Of a stretch of DNA of 49,460 nucleotides, positions 8,009 through 16,105 are shown one piece after another (the stretch's first letter is position 1; every line of letters starts with the position of its first letter). Made by a program: the position numbers and the translations under genes. Origin of the DNA: Fibrobacter succinogenes (lineage in GTDB: Bacteria; Fibrobacterota; Fibrobacteria; Fibrobacterales; Fibrobacteraceae). Below the pieces are notes generated by a model that was given only the letters and a program-made list of their open reading frames with translations, did not search any database and had not been told where the DNA came from. The stretch lies in contig CACXMH010000010.1 of NCBI GenBank assembly GCA_902768715.1, positions 1 to 49,460 on the forward strand. The letters are read 5' to 3'.

Positions 8009-9298
8009 ATGTCCGATAAAGCGACCTTGAATTACAACGGAAAGAGTTACGAACTCCCCGTGGTTGAAGGCACCGAAAACGAACACGGTCTCGACATCAG
8101 CACTTTGCGCAAGAGTTCCGGCCTGGTGACCCTGGACTACGGTTACCTGAACACGGGCAGCACCAAGAGTTCTATTACCTACGTAGATGGAGAGAAGGGG
8201 ATTCTCCGTTACCGCGGCTACTCCATCGAGGACCTGGCCGAAAAGGCCACCTTCCCCGAAACCGCATGGCTCCTGATTTACGGCGAGCTGCCCAACCCCG
8301 AGCAGCTGGGGCATTTCCGCACGCTGCTTACCGAAAACGCACTGCTCCACGAAAACCTGCTGCACTTTTTCCGTGAGATGCCGCCCAGCGCCCACCCCAT
8401 GGGCATTCTCAGTTCCATCGTGAACGCCGTGGGCCTTTTCACTCCCCGCTTCTACGACGACGAAAACATCGCCAGCGCTTTCGAGCTGACCACCGCGGGC
8501 CTCATCTCCAAGATTCGCACCATCGCGGCCTTCTCTTACAAGGCAAGCATCGGCGAACCCTTCGTTTACCCCGAAGCGGAACGCAGCTACTGCAGCAACT
8601 TCTTGAACATGATGTTCAGCAGCAAGGCCAGGCCCTACCACCTGGACCCCATCATGGAAAAGGCGCTAAACACCCTGTTGATTGTGCACGCCGACCACGA
8701 GCAAAACTGCTCCACTTCTACCGTGCGTATGGTGGGCAGTTCCCAGGCGAACCTTTACGCCAGCATCTGCGCAGGCATCTGCGCCCTGTGGGGCCCGCTC
8801 CACGGCGGTGCCAACCAGGCCGTTCTGGAAACGCTTCTCCGTATCCAGAACAGCGGCATGACCATCGAGCAGGTGATGGAAAAGGCCAAGGACAAGAACG
8901 ACCCATTCCGCCTTTCTGGATTCGGCCACCGGGTGTACAAGAGTTACGACCCCCGTGCCAAAGTTTTGAAAAAGCTCATGGGCCAAGTGTTCGAGCACGA
9001 ACATATCAACGACCCGTTGCTAGAAATCGCGCTGAAACTAGAAGAAGCCGCCCTGAAGGACGACTACTTCATTGCCCGCAAGCTCTACCCCAACGTGGAC
9101 TTCTATTCGGGCATTCTCTACCGCGCCATGGGTATTCCGACCAACATGCTCACGGTGATGTTTGCCATCGGCCGCCTGCCCGGCTGGATTGCCCACTGGA
9201 AAGAGATGCACGACGACCCGAATTCCAAGATCAACAGGCCCCGTCAGATATACGTAGGCGAAACGGCCAGACCTTGGATCGATCGGAATAAACGATAA
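8009..9298 (+). CDS. gltA: Citrate synthase (type I)
   Basis: 429 residues, the usual length of hexameric type I bacterial citrate synthase, which condenses oxaloacetate and acetyl-CoA in the cytoplasm. The catalytic set is present: His in HADHEQNCST (near residue 229), His in GPLHGGANQAV (near 264), GFGHRVY (near 305) and Asp in NVDFYSG (near 362). The N-terminal beta domain typical of type I enzymes precedes the fold. A strong SD (GGAGG) sits 5 nt before the ATG, just after the right repeat of the IVP unit, so it may be transcribed from a promoter within or before that insertion. In Fibrobacter it would feed a partial TCA pathway for glutamate synthesis; that is general knowledge of the lineage, not something this sequence shows. 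Confidence 0.97.
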   Translation: MSDKATLNYNGKSYELPVVEGTENEHGLDISTLRKSSGLVTLDYGYLNTGSTKSSITYVDGEKGILRYRGYSIEDLAEKATFPETAWLLIYGELPNPEQLGHFRTLLTENALLHENLLHFFREMPPSAHPMGILSSIVNAVGLFTPRFYDDENIASAFELTTAGLISKIRTIAAFSYKASIGEPFVYPEAERSYCSNFLNMMFSSKARPYHLDPIMEKALNTLLIVHADHEQNCSTSTVRMVGSSQANLYASICAGICALWGPLHGGANQAVLETLLRIQNSGMTIEQVMEKAKDKNDPFRLSGFGHRVYKSYDPRAKVLKKLMGQVFEHEHINDPLLEIALKLEEAALKDDYFIARKLYPNVDFYSGILYRAMGIPTNMLTVMFAIGRLPGWIAHWKEMHDDPNSKINRPRQIYVGETARPWIDRNKR

Positions 9299-9301
9299 TA
9301 A

Positions 9302-9323
9302 CCCGCTCAAGGCGGGCATGACA
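9302..9323. repeat. REP-like palindrome
   Basis: CCCGC-TCAAG-GCGGG followed by CATGACA. The same 22 bases recur exactly at 10795-10816. Confidence 0.75.
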
Positions 9324-9327
9324 ATTG

Positions 9328-9362
9328 AAAAAAAATCCTCGGTTTAGTCCGAGGATTTTTTT
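9328..9362. terminator. Bidirectional terminator between gltA and metY
   Basis: A7-ATCCTCGG, loop TTTAGT, CCGAGGAT-T7. It serves the convergent gltA (+) and metY (-) transcripts. Confidence 0.9.
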
Positions 9363-9364
9363 GT

Positions 9365-9398
9365 AGCCCCTATCGCCCCGATGGGGCTCCAGGGTGAC
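9365..9398. repeat. REP-like element, degenerate
   Basis: GCCCC-TATC-GCCCCGATGGGGC and a GGGTGACA tail, related to the other ATGAC-ended palindromes. Confidence 0.45.
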
Positions 9399-9406
9399 AA
9401 TATATC

Positions 9407-10684
9407 TTACACCTTGTCCAAAGCCTGAGTCAGGTCGGCGATGATGTCTTCGACGTTCTCGATACCCACGCTGAAGCGGATCAGGTCCGGTGCAACGCCT
9501 GCTTCGATGAGCTGTTCGTCGCTGAGCTGGCGATGCGTGTGGCTTGCCGGGTGCAGCACGCAGCTGCGGGCGTCGGCCACGTGGGTCACGATGCAAATCA
9601 TCTTGAGGCTGTCCATGAACTGGATGCTCTTTTCACGGCCACCCTTGATACCGAACGTGAGCACGCCACACGGGAGACCACCCTTGAACTGCTTCTTCGC
9701 AAGTTCATGGTACTTGTTGCCCTCGAGGCCCGCGTAATCGACCCAGGCCACCTTCGGGTGGTTCTGCAGGAACTTCGCGCAGGCGAGAGCGTTCTCGCAG
9801 TGGCGCGGCATGCGCAGGTGAAGCGTTTCAAGGCCAACGTTCAACAGGAACGCGTTCTGCGGAGCCTGGATGCTGCCGAGGTCACGCATGAGCTGGGCCG
9901 TAGCCTTCGTGATGAAGGCGCCCTTGCCGAAAGCCTTCGTGTAGGCAAGACCGTGGTAGCTCGGGTCCGGTTCGGTGAGGCCCTTGAACTTGTCGTGATG
10001 GGCTTCCCAGTCAAAGTTTCCGCTATCCACGATGCAGCCACCCACGGCCATGGCATGACCGTCCATGTACTTGGTGGTGGAATGCGTCACGATGTCAACG
10101 CCGAATTCAATCGGGCGGCAGAGAATCGGGGTCGGGAACGTGTTGTCCACAATCATCGGCACGCCGTGCTTGTGGGCAAGCTTCGCGAAGCGCTCCAGGT
10201 CCAGAATCTTGCCGGCCGGATTTGCCACCGTCTCGCCGAAGAAGCACTTGGTGTTCGGGCGGAAAGCCTTCTCGATTTCTTCGTCGCTCGCGTCCTGGTC
10301 CACGAATGTGCATTCGATGCCCAGCTTCTTCATCGTCACGGAGAAGAGGTTGCTCGTACCACCGTAAATAGCGCTGGTGCTGATGAAGTGGTCGCCCGCC
10401 TCGCAGATGTTGAACACGGCGAAGAAGTTCGCCGCCTGACCGGAACTCGTGAGCATGGCAGCCACACCGCCTTCCATGGCCGCAATCTTGGACGCCACGG
10501 CATCGTTGGTGGGGTTCTGCAGGCGCGTGTAGAAGTAGCCGCTGGCCTTCAGGTCGAACAGGTCGGCCATCGCGTTGCTGGACTCGTACTTGAAAGTGGT
10601 GCTCTGGTAGATGGGGAGGACGCGGGGTTCGCCGTTTTTCGGAGACCACCCGCCCTGGACGCACAAAGTTTCGATCTTGGACAT
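9407..10684 (-). CDS. metY: O-acetylhomoserine sulfhydrylase (aminocarboxypropyltransferase)
   Basis: 425 residues of the Cys/Met-metabolism PLP family, at the length typical of MetY rather than the shorter MetB/MetC. The PLP lysine is K205 in HSTTKYMDGH. Other family blocks are YFYTRLQNPTN, SSGQAA (PLP phosphate region) and VDNTFPTP. It makes homocysteine directly from O-acetylhomoserine and sulfide, feeding methionine synthesis. An AAGAGG SD lies 7 nt before the ATG, and the leader is about 28 nt. A good promoter (10713-10742) with an adjacent 22-bp palindrome (10747-10768) suggests transcriptional control, presumably by sulfur or methionine status. A related O-succinylhomoserine-using enzyme cannot be excluded from sequence alone. 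Confidence 0.93.
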   Translation of the reverse strand: MSKIETLCVQGGWSPKNGEPRVLPIYQSTTFKYESSNAMADLFDLKASGYFYTRLQNPTNDAVASKIAAMEGGVAAMLTSSGQAANFFAVFNICEAGDHFISTSAIYGGTSNLFSVTMKKLGIECTFVDQDASDEEIEKAFRPNTKCFFGETVANPAGKILDLERFAKLAHKHGVPMIVDNTFPTPILCRPIEFGVDIVTHSTTKYMDGHAMAVGGCIVDSGNFDWEAHHDKFKGLTEPDPSYHGLAYTKAFGKGAFITKATAQLMRDLGSIQAPQNAFLLNVGLETLHLRMPRHCENALACAKFLQNHPKVAWVDYAGLEGNKYHELAKKQFKGGLPCGVLTFGIKGGREKSIQFMDSLKMICIVTHVADARSCVLHPASHTHRQLSDEQLIEAGVAPDLIRFSVGIENVEDIIADLTQALDKV

Positions 10685-10712
10685 ATTTGCCTCTTGTATT
10701 AACCTGTCGGCA

Positions 10713-10742
10713 AATATAGTAAAAGGCGCATCACTCCGTCAA
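10713..10742 (-). promoter_or_regulatory. metY promoter
   Basis: On the - strand, TTGACG (10737-10742), an 18-nt spacer, and TATATT (10713-10718). Confidence 0.7.
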
Positions 10743-10746
10743 TGCG

Positions 10747-10786
10747 TTTATGCGTATATTCGCATAAATATTGGAGGCCGCATAAA
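10747..10786. promoter_or_regulatory. Candidate operator upstream of metY
   Basis: A perfect inverted repeat, TTTATGCG-N6-CGCATAAA, at 10747-10768 directly abuts the -35 box. A third half-site, CGCATAAA, lies at 10779-10786. Its position upstream of -35 fits an activator or a cooperative dimer. The regulator is unknown. Confidence 0.5.
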
Positions 10787-10790
10787 TAAA

Positions 10791-10816
10791 GATGCCCGCT
10801 CAAGGCGGGCATGACA
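10791..10816. repeat. REP-like palindrome
   Basis: GATGCCCGC-TCAAG-GCGGGCATGACA. Bases 10795-10816 are identical to 9302-9323. Confidence 0.75.
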
Positions 10817-10836
10817 CGAAATCCTAAAAGCCTGAA

Positions 10837-11841
10837 TTAATTTCCACCATCCATCACGCAGCGGACATTGAACGCTCTTGTACCATCACCCGCATTCAGA
10901 TAGTCTGGAGTAATACCTTCACCGCCACCATAGTTCATAAGCTGCACGCAGTTCTTGTTGTCAGTGGTGGTCTGAATCCAAAGGCGACCTTCCTTTTCAA
11001 CCTTCTTCAAATCATATTTATCACCCGAAGTTTCCAAGTCGAAACGTCCTCCCAAGGTCCACCAATTGCTCTTTTTTGCAGTCAAAGCGCTCACCACCTC
11101 ATCCTTCGTAGGGAGGCGCCATCCATAAGGACAAGCTGCTTCTGCCGCGGAAAGCGAAGTGTAAAACATTCCGTAATAGTCGCAGACATTTACCGTGGTA
11201 GTTTCTTCGGCCTGTTGCGCCCCAGGGCCCTCTCCGCCACCAGGGCCTTCTTTTTTCACCGTCACCTCTATTGTCGCATCGCAATATGTTCCCGATGACG
11301 GCTGGAATCGCAAGTTCTCGGCCATCCAGGTAACATCACCAATCTGCTCAATCTTGTACTTAACACCATCGCGATTGTCCGTCATTTCCTTACCCTTTAC
11401 GGTGGGAGGAATCGCTGAAGAAGAAGACGCGACCGAGGAACTGGACGGTTTCGCTGAAGAACTAGATGGTTTTGTCGTAGAACTGGATGACTTCGGCTTT
11501 GCCGAGGAACTGGAAGACTTAGGCTTGGCACTAGAGGAACTGGTTTTAGAAGCTGAGGATTTAACGGAGGCCGAGCTAGTTGCGGAACTCTTTTCGCAGC
11601 TGTCTGACCAACAGAAAACACCACTACTGTAATAAGGGCTCCATTCCGCATCGGTCACGACGACAGAATCCGTAATGAAAACCGTTCCGTTGGAATCTAC
11701 AACAACACTAGTCCCGATGACACTATCGGCGCCAGACTGCCCCACCTCAACCGCACGAACCGACGTGCCCGCCCCATCGGAACAGGCAGCAAGCAAAAAC
11801 GCTGCACAAAAAAACAGAATCCATGTTTTCAATGCACTCAT
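10837..11841 (-). CDS. FISUMP-domain lipoprotein
   Basis: 334 residues. A signal peptide ends in a lipobox (LLAAC, Cys20), so the protein should be lipid-anchored. Residues about 85-150 are a low-complexity Ser/Lys/Pro tract (repeated SSSSAKP units), followed by the Fibrobacter-type 'Fib_succ_major' (FISUMP, TIGR02145) domain. Its signature blocks are VTWMAENLRF, CPYGWRLPTKDE and a C-terminal FNVRCV. A Gly-rich insertion (about residue 205) interrupts the usual spacing. The family is abundant on the surface of Fibrobacter and Bacteroidetes. Its function is unproven; adhesion or substrate binding is commonly suspected. A TATATT hexamer 6 nt before the ATG with no SD predicts a leaderless transcript. 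Confidence 0.92.
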   Translation of the reverse strand: MSALKTWILFFCAAFLLAACSDGAGTSVRAVEVGQSGADSVIGTSVVVDSNGTVFITDSVVVTDAEWSPYYSSGVFCWSDSCEKSSATSSASVKSSASKTSSSSAKPKSSSSSAKPKSSSSTTKPSSSSAKPSSSSVASSSSAIPPTVKGKEMTDNRDGVKYKIEQIGDVTWMAENLRFQPSSGTYCDATIEVTVKKEGPGGGEGPGAQQAEETTTVNVCDYYGMFYTSLSAAEAACPYGWRLPTKDEVVSALTAKKSNWWTLGGRFDLETSGDKYDLKKVEKEGRLWIQTTTDNKNCVQLMNYGGGEGITPDYLNAGDGTRAFNVRCVMDGGN

Positions 11842-11847
11842 AGCCTA

Positions 11848-11853
11848 AATATA
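11848..11853 (-). promoter_or_regulatory. -10 box giving leaderless FISUMP mRNA
   Basis: TATATT on the - strand, 6 nt before the ATG. No SD is present. Confidence 0.5.
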
Positions 11854-11903
11854 ACCTCTAGAGTCTAAAAAAGCACGTAAAATTATACTATCTTTTGGCC
11901 ACT

Positions 11904-12296
11904 ATGAGCAATGTAGAGGTTTTTGACACTACTTTCGCCGTGACCATCCTGGTCATCATGGCGGTTTGCATCCCCACGGCCCTTTTACTGGCCAACTGGT
12001 TCTTGCACCCGGGCAAAATCAAGGATACCGCCATCAAGGGCACGTCCTACGAGTGCGGTCTCGCCCACGTTTCGGGTACGGCCAACGAGCGCTATCCGGT
12101 CAAGTACTACCTGGTGGCCATGCTGTTTTTGGTGTTCGACCTAGAAGTAGCGTTCCTGTACCCCTGGGCCGTGCAGTTCTTGGCCGGCGGCTGGGAGCTT
12201 TTGCTGGTGCTTCTGGGCTTCTTGGTTATCCTGGAAGCGGGCTACCTCTACGTGTTCCGCAAGGGTGTGCTGGACTGGGCAACCCTCAAGGACTAA
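11904..12296 (+). CDS. nuoA: NADH-quinone oxidoreductase subunit A (lone copy)
   Basis: 130 residues from the ATG at 11904. Three transmembrane helices and the family blocks SYECG, RYPVKYYLVAMLFLVFDLE (helix 2 with its conserved acidic residue) and a C-terminal helix identify complex I subunit A, a membrane-arm subunit at the junction with the peripheral arm. I preferred ATG 11904 to an in-frame TTG at 11895, because the TTG would overlap the predicted promoter region (TATCTT at 11889-11894). No SD is present, so the leader is very short or absent. The next genes are unrelated (terminator, then rubrerythrin on the other strand), so other nuo genes must lie elsewhere. That is unusual, because nuoA normally heads the nuo operon. 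Confidence 0.93.
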   Translation: MSNVEVFDTTFAVTILVIMAVCIPTALLLANWFLHPGKIKDTAIKGTSYECGLAHVSGTANERYPVKYYLVAMLFLVFDLEVAFLYPWAVQFLAGGWELLLVLLGFLVILEAGYLYVFRKGVLDWATLKD

Positions 12297-12324
12297 GTTT
12301 CTAGAGTATTCTATCTCAAAATAA

Positions 12325-12359
12325 AGAACGCAGGATTTCGGTCCTGCGTTCTATTTTTT
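12325..12359. terminator. Terminator between nuoA and rubrerythrin
   Basis: An 11-bp stem, AGAACGCAGGA/TCCTGCGTTCT, with loop TTTCGG, followed by ATTTTTTT. It suits nuoA and, less well, the convergent rubrerythrin gene. Confidence 0.88.
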
Positions 12360-12373
12360 TATTTGATTTTCTA

Positions 12374-12931
12374 CTACTTGAAGTACCGGCCCAGCAAGCC
12401 CTGGAAGGCAGATCCATGACGGGCCTCGTCCTTACACATCTCGTGGACGGTGTCGTGGATGGCGTCGTAGCCCAGTTCCTTGGCACGCTTGGCCAGGGCG
12501 AGCTTGCCTTCGGTAGCACCGGCTTCGGCGGCAACCCTGAGCTCCAGGTTCTTCTTGGTATCGGGATAGACCACCTCGCCCAGCAGTTCGGCGAACTTGG
12601 CGGCATGTTCAGCCTCTTCAAAAGCGATACGCTTGTAGGCCTCGGCCACCTCGGGGAATCCTTCGCGGTCGGCCTGGCGGCTCATGGCCAGGTACATGCC
12701 CACCTCGGTACATTCCCCTGCAAAGTTTTCCCTGAGGCCCTGGACCACCTCGGCGTCCAGCCCCTGGGCAACGCCAATCTTGTGTTCGTCGGCCCAGACA
12801 ATCTTGCCGCCAGCGCTCTGTTCTACCTTTTCGAAGAACTTGCTCTTGGGGGCCTTGCACTGGGGGCATTCGTCCGGGGCTTCCGGTCCCATGTGCACAT
12901 AACCACAAACCTTACAAACCCATACCTTCAT
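12374..12931 (-). CDS. Reverse rubrerythrin (rubredoxin domain first)
   Basis: 185 residues in two domains. Residues 1-45 are a rubredoxin-like Fe(Cys)4 knuckle pair (CKVCGY and [11 protein letters not shown]). Residues about 60-185 are a ferritin-like four-helix di-iron domain with Glu and His ligands ([32 protein letters not shown]). Ordinary rubrerythrins carry the rubredoxin domain at the C-terminus; this order is that of 'reverse rubrerythrins' described in clostridia, which act as NADH-linked peroxidase/oxidase systems together with a reductase. It should remove H2O2 or O2 in the cytoplasm of this anaerobe. A GGAG SD lies upstream of the ATG in a 56-nt gap from the KtrA gene. No reductase partner is adjacent. 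Confidence 0.92.
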   Translation of the reverse strand: MKVWVCKVCGYVHMGPEAPDECPQCKAPKSKFFEKVEQSAGGKIVWADEHKIGVAQGLDAEVVQGLRENFAGECTEVGMYLAMSRQADREGFPEVAEAYKRIAFEEAEHAAKFAELLGEVVYPDTKKNLELRVAAEAGATEGKLALAKRAKELGYDAIHDTVHEMCKDEARHGSAFQGLLGRYFK

Positions 12932-12987
12932 ATTGTGTCTCCTCTCCGCTCCTAGGCGGGGCTGATGTGTGAATTTTAATGCGAGCC

Positions 12988-13644
12988 CTAGGCCTTGAAG
13001 CTGTCCAGAGCCTCGTTGGGGCCGATCAAGAACAGCACGTCGTTTTCCTTGAGCACGTAGTCGGCGATGTTACCGATCTTGGGCTTGGATTCCAGCGGGT
13101 CGCGGATGGCAATCACCTGAATGCCGTACTTGTGGGTCAGGGACAAATCCTTAAGAGTCTTGCCCTGGAACTTTTCGGGGCACACGATCTCGATAATGGA
13201 GAAGCCTTCCATGAACGGCAAAAAGTCCAGCATGTTGGGGCGGTTGAGCCGCTCGGCCAGGCTGATGGCGGAATCCCTTTCCGGGTGGAAAATGTCTGAA
13301 ACGCCCAGCTTCTCGAGAATGCTGGTATGGGCGGCACTGCTGGACTTGGCAATGATATGCTTTACGCCCAGCTCCTTCAGGTTCAGCACCGTAAGGAGCG
13401 AGGCCTGCAGGTTTTCGCCAATACAGACGATAACGGAATCCGCCTTCTGCAGGGGGATAGACGAAAGCTGCTTTAAGCGGGTACTGTCCGCCACAATCGC
13501 TTGGGAAACAGAACTGGAAATGTCCTGCACCTTGTCGGGGTGGCAGTCGATGACCATCACGTCGTGACCCAGGGAGGTCAGGTGCTTGGCCAAAAAGATG
13601 GCCGAGTTCCCGAGCCCGATAATTACAAATTGTTTAGAAGCCAT
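12988..13644 (-). CDS. ktrA: KtrA/TrkA-type potassium uptake regulator (RCK)
   Basis: 218 residues: a single RCK_N Rossmann domain ([13 protein letters not shown] near residue 10, the acidic ribose-binding residue in MVIDCHPDK) plus a C-terminal RCK_C domain (about 135-218). One RCK unit is the KtrA arrangement; TrkA of enterobacteria has two. It forms a cytoplasmic octameric ring that gates the membrane subunit in response to nucleotides. The ktrB partner lies directly upstream, separated by a 104-bp gap filled by a repeat. TACATT sits 7 nt before the ATG with no SD, so ktrA may be transcribed separately and without a leader despite following ktrB. Confidence 0.92.
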   Translation of the reverse strand: MASKQFVIIGLGNSAIFLAKHLTSLGHDVMVIDCHPDKVQDISSSVSQAIVADSTRLKQLSSIPLQKADSVIVCIGENLQASLLTVLNLKELGVKHIIAKSSSAAHTSILEKLGVSDIFHPERDSAISLAERLNRPNMLDFLPFMEGFSIIEIVCPEKFQGKTLKDLSLTHKYGIQVIAIRDPLESKPKIGNIADYVLKENDVLFLIGPNEALDSFKA

Positions 13645-13651
13645 GGTTTCT

Positions 13652-13657
13652 AATGTA
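13652..13657 (-). promoter_or_regulatory. -10 box giving leaderless ktrA mRNA
   Basis: TACATT on the - strand, 7 nt before the ATG. No SD is present. Confidence 0.45.
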
Positions 13658-13675
13658 GTAAATAGCCGTTTATTG

Positions 13676-13743
13676 ATGTGCGGTGTGAGATGTGAAGTGT
13701 GAAATTATTCATTTCACATTACACATTCCACATTTCACACCGC
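13676..13743. repeat. TTTCACATT-type inverted repeat
   Basis: A long imperfect palindrome of TGTGAAATGTG-like units: left arm GGTGTGAGATGTGAAGTG..., right arm ending in CACATTTCACACC. The same motif recurs at 40681-40734. Confidence 0.65.
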
Positions 13744-13748
13744 CAAAA

Positions 13749-15143
13749 TCAGCCCACCATGATGTCTTCTTCGGCAAACCAGGTGGTATTCTGGACCCGC
13801 CCGGCCACGGCAGAAATCAAGAAGAGGGGGCCCATACGGCCAATGAACATCACGCAGCAGATAACCACGCGGCCAACGGTAGAAAGTTCACCTGTTAGTC
13901 CCATGGAAAGTCCGCAGGTACTGTAGGCGCTCACCACCTCGAACAGCACCTTGAGGAAAGAGGACTGTCCGGCCCCGGACACCCCTCCGGGGATTTCGGT
14001 ACAGAGTAGAATCAGGGTTGCAAGCACAATGACCACGATGGCCACCACGAAAATCCGCACCGCCTTATCTACGGTGGTTTCGGGAATGGTGCGACCAAGA
14101 ACCTGGGTCTTTTCGCGCCCCAGCAGACGGTTGAACCCCAAAAGCCCAATCACCGCAGCGGTAGTCACCTTGACGCCACCACCGCAGCTGCCGGGGTTTG
14201 CGCCGATGAACATGATGACGATAAAGAAGAACAGGGAGCTAGCACACAGACCGGGCACATCCACCGTGTTGAGCCCCGCCGTGCGGCTGGTAAAGGCCAT
14301 GAACAGGGTGGATTCAAACTTCTGCCCGACACTCAGGTCGCCAAGGGTATTGTTCCATTCCGTAAGCGAGAACACCAGCACGCTGGCCGCCACCACGAAC
14401 AGGGTGCCGAAGGTCGCGATGCGAGTATGGAGCGAAATTTTCCGGACCTTGCGCTGCTTAAAGTCAAACACATACTGTAGTTCCGTCACGGCCAAGAAAC
14501 CAAATCCCCCAGCCAGGGCAAGGACGCAAGTGGAAATGTTCACCAGGGGGTTCAACTGGAACTGCACCAGGGAATCCGGGAACAGGGTAAAGCCCACATT
14601 ACAGAAAGAACTTACCGCCTGGAACACCGAGACGAATATGCGATCGTAGAGCGTGGCGCCCGAGAACTGGGTAAAATAGACCGCCGCCCCGATGAGTTCC
14701 AGAATAAAGGTAAAGGGCAGAACCGCCTTCAGGATTTTCGAAGGGTCGATATTTCCCTCTTGAGAAAAAGCCGAAAGCAGCACGGACTGGTGGTTAAAGC
14801 CAGGGTGCATGCCCGCCAAAAGAATCAAGGTGGTAGATACCGTCATGATTCCAAGACCGCCCAGCTGCATCAGCACCAGCAGGACCCAGTCGCCAAAGTG
14901 GGTAAACGTACTGCTGATATCCAGCACAGAGAGCCCCGTGACGCATACGGCAGATGTGGCGGTAAACAAGGCTTCCAAAAAGGAGATGGGCGTCCGGAGC
15001 GACACCGGAAGCCGAAGCAGGACTGCGCCGACAAGAATCAACAGCAGGTAGCCCAGCACCACCAGCGTGATGGGGTTGGTCTGTTTCTTCTTGGCAACGG
15101 GGCCGTCGGCAAAACGCAGGCCCTGGTACTTGGAGCGCAACAT
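13749..15143 (-). CDS. ktrB: KtrB/TrkH-type potassium uptake membrane subunit
   Basis: 464 residues of the SKT superfamily: four M1-P-M2 repeats with pore Gly residues (for example TATSAVCVTGL, SSFCNVGF, SRTAGLNT, YSTCGLSMG). The Gly-rich intramembrane loop FIGANPGSCGGGVKVTTA lies in the third repeat. The N-terminus has a short basic stretch before the first helix, as in KtrB. With KtrA it forms a Na+- or H+-coupled K+ uptake channel in the inner membrane. TATCTT sits exactly 7 nt before the ATG and there is no SD, which predicts a leaderless mRNA. A single repeat-filled gap separates it from ktrA downstream. Confidence 0.93.
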   Translation of the reverse strand: MLRSKYQGLRFADGPVAKKKQTNPITLVVLGYLLLILVGAVLLRLPVSLRTPISFLEALFTATSAVCVTGLSVLDISSTFTHFGDWVLLVLMQLGGLGIMTVSTTLILLAGMHPGFNHQSVLLSAFSQEGNIDPSKILKAVLPFTFILELIGAAVYFTQFSGATLYDRIFVSVFQAVSSFCNVGFTLFPDSLVQFQLNPLVNISTCVLALAGGFGFLAVTELQYVFDFKQRKVRKISLHTRIATFGTLFVVAASVLVFSLTEWNNTLGDLSVGQKFESTLFMAFTSRTAGLNTVDVPGLCASSLFFFIVIMFIGANPGSCGGGVKVTTAAVIGLLGFNRLLGREKTQVLGRTIPETTVDKAVRIFVVAIVVIVLATLILLCTEIPGGVSGAGQSSFLKVLFEVVSAYSTCGLSMGLTGELSTVGRVVICCVMFIGRMGPLFLISAVAGRVQNTTWFAEEDIMVG

Positions 15144-15150
15144 GGGGCAA

Positions 15151-15156
15151 AAGATA
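15151..15156 (-). promoter_or_regulatory. -10 box giving leaderless ktrB mRNA
   Basis: TATCTT on the - strand, 7 nt before the ATG. No SD is present. Confidence 0.5.
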
Positions 15157-15214
15157 GTAAATAGTTGTCAGTTATCAGTTAGGGGTTGTGAGTTATCTTA
15201 TATTTGGCCTTGTC

Positions 15215-16105
15215 ATGAAAAACTTGCGTGCCATCTTGATGCCTGTGGCTATTTTGCTCGGGATTCTTTTCCCGCAAGCCCATGTGTTGTCTCCCCTGAT
15301 GCCGTTTTTGATCGGCACCATGATGTTCCTTACCTTCGTGACCAAAATCCCGCCCCAGACCCACGGTTACACCTTCAAGATTGAGATTCGAGCCTTCGTG
15401 GCAAGCCTGATTCTCATCGGAATCTTGTGGGCCATCGTTACAGCGTTCAACCTCCCGCGAGAGGTACTCTTGGGAGGGGCAATCATCGCCCTGTGTCCGC
15501 CTGCAAACGCAGCTCCAGCCATGGCAAAAATGCTGGGCGGTTCGGCGTCCCTTGCCCTGAAGATATTCTTGAGCGGAAACCTGATTGCCTGTTTTTCTAT
15601 CCCGCTGATTTTTGGCTACCTGACCGGCGCCGAGGCGAGCCTTTCCGAAATTGCCTGGAAGATCTTCAATTCTATACAGCCCATCATCAGCATCCCGCTG
15701 GCATTTGCCCTTGGACTTAGGGCCTTCTATCCGGAGCTTGCCGACAAGGCTGCAAAGTTCCAGAAATACACCATGGCGGTATGGACCTTTTCCGTTTTCA
15801 TCATCTTGTCTAAAGCAAGTTTTGATATCCGCGCAATGGGATTCTCCGACCTGTGGAACAGCGGAAAACTCCCCTGGATGGCGGGAATTTCACTAATACT
15901 TTGCCTTCTGCTATTCTGGCTCGGCTGGTTCTGCGAAAGGAACCGCCGGCCCATCGAAGGCTCCCAGAGCATGGGTCAAAAGAACACCACCCTGGTCATC
16001 TGGATATCTACGCTTTACGCAGGCCCGGTGGTGGCTCTTGCCCCCACCTGCTACGTAGTCTGGCAGAACCTGGTACTCAGCTGGATGAGCCGCAAGAAGC
16101 TCTAG
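15215..16105 (+). CDS. BASS-family (bile acid:Na+ symporter-like) transporter
   Basis: 296 residues from ATG 15215 (an ATG at 15188 is in frame but lies upstream of the TATATT at 15199-15204). About 9-10 hydrophobic helices. The segment ALCPPANAAPAMAKM matches the helix-4 crossover motif of the bile acid:sodium symporter fold, and a second broken helix near the end (AGPVVALAPTCYVVW) is its pseudo-repeat. Bacterial members take up small organic anions such as keto acids or pantoate; the substrate here is unknown. The stop codon shares the palindrome CTAG with the convergent InlB-repeat gene, leaving no room for a terminator. The leader is about 4 nt if the TATATT is used, and no SD is present. 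Confidence 0.8.
   Translation: MKNLRAILMPVAILLGILFPQAHVLSPLMPFLIGTMMFLTFVTKIPPQTHGYTFKIEIRAFVASLILIGILWAIVTAFNLPREVLLGGAIIALCPPANAAPAMAKMLGGSASLALKIFLSGNLIACFSIPLIFGYLTGAEASLSEIAWKIFNSIQPIISIPLAFALGLRAFYPELADKAAKFQKYTMAVWTFSVFIILSKASFDIRAMGFSDLWNSGKLPWMAGISLILCLLLFWLGWFCERNRRPIEGSQSMGQKNTTLVIWISTLYAGPVVALAPTCYVVWQNLVLSWMSRKKL

Noticed and set aside
9533-10702. 389-codon open frame opposite metY
   Set aside because: It is a mirror frame with no domain; metY is complete and has its own promoter.
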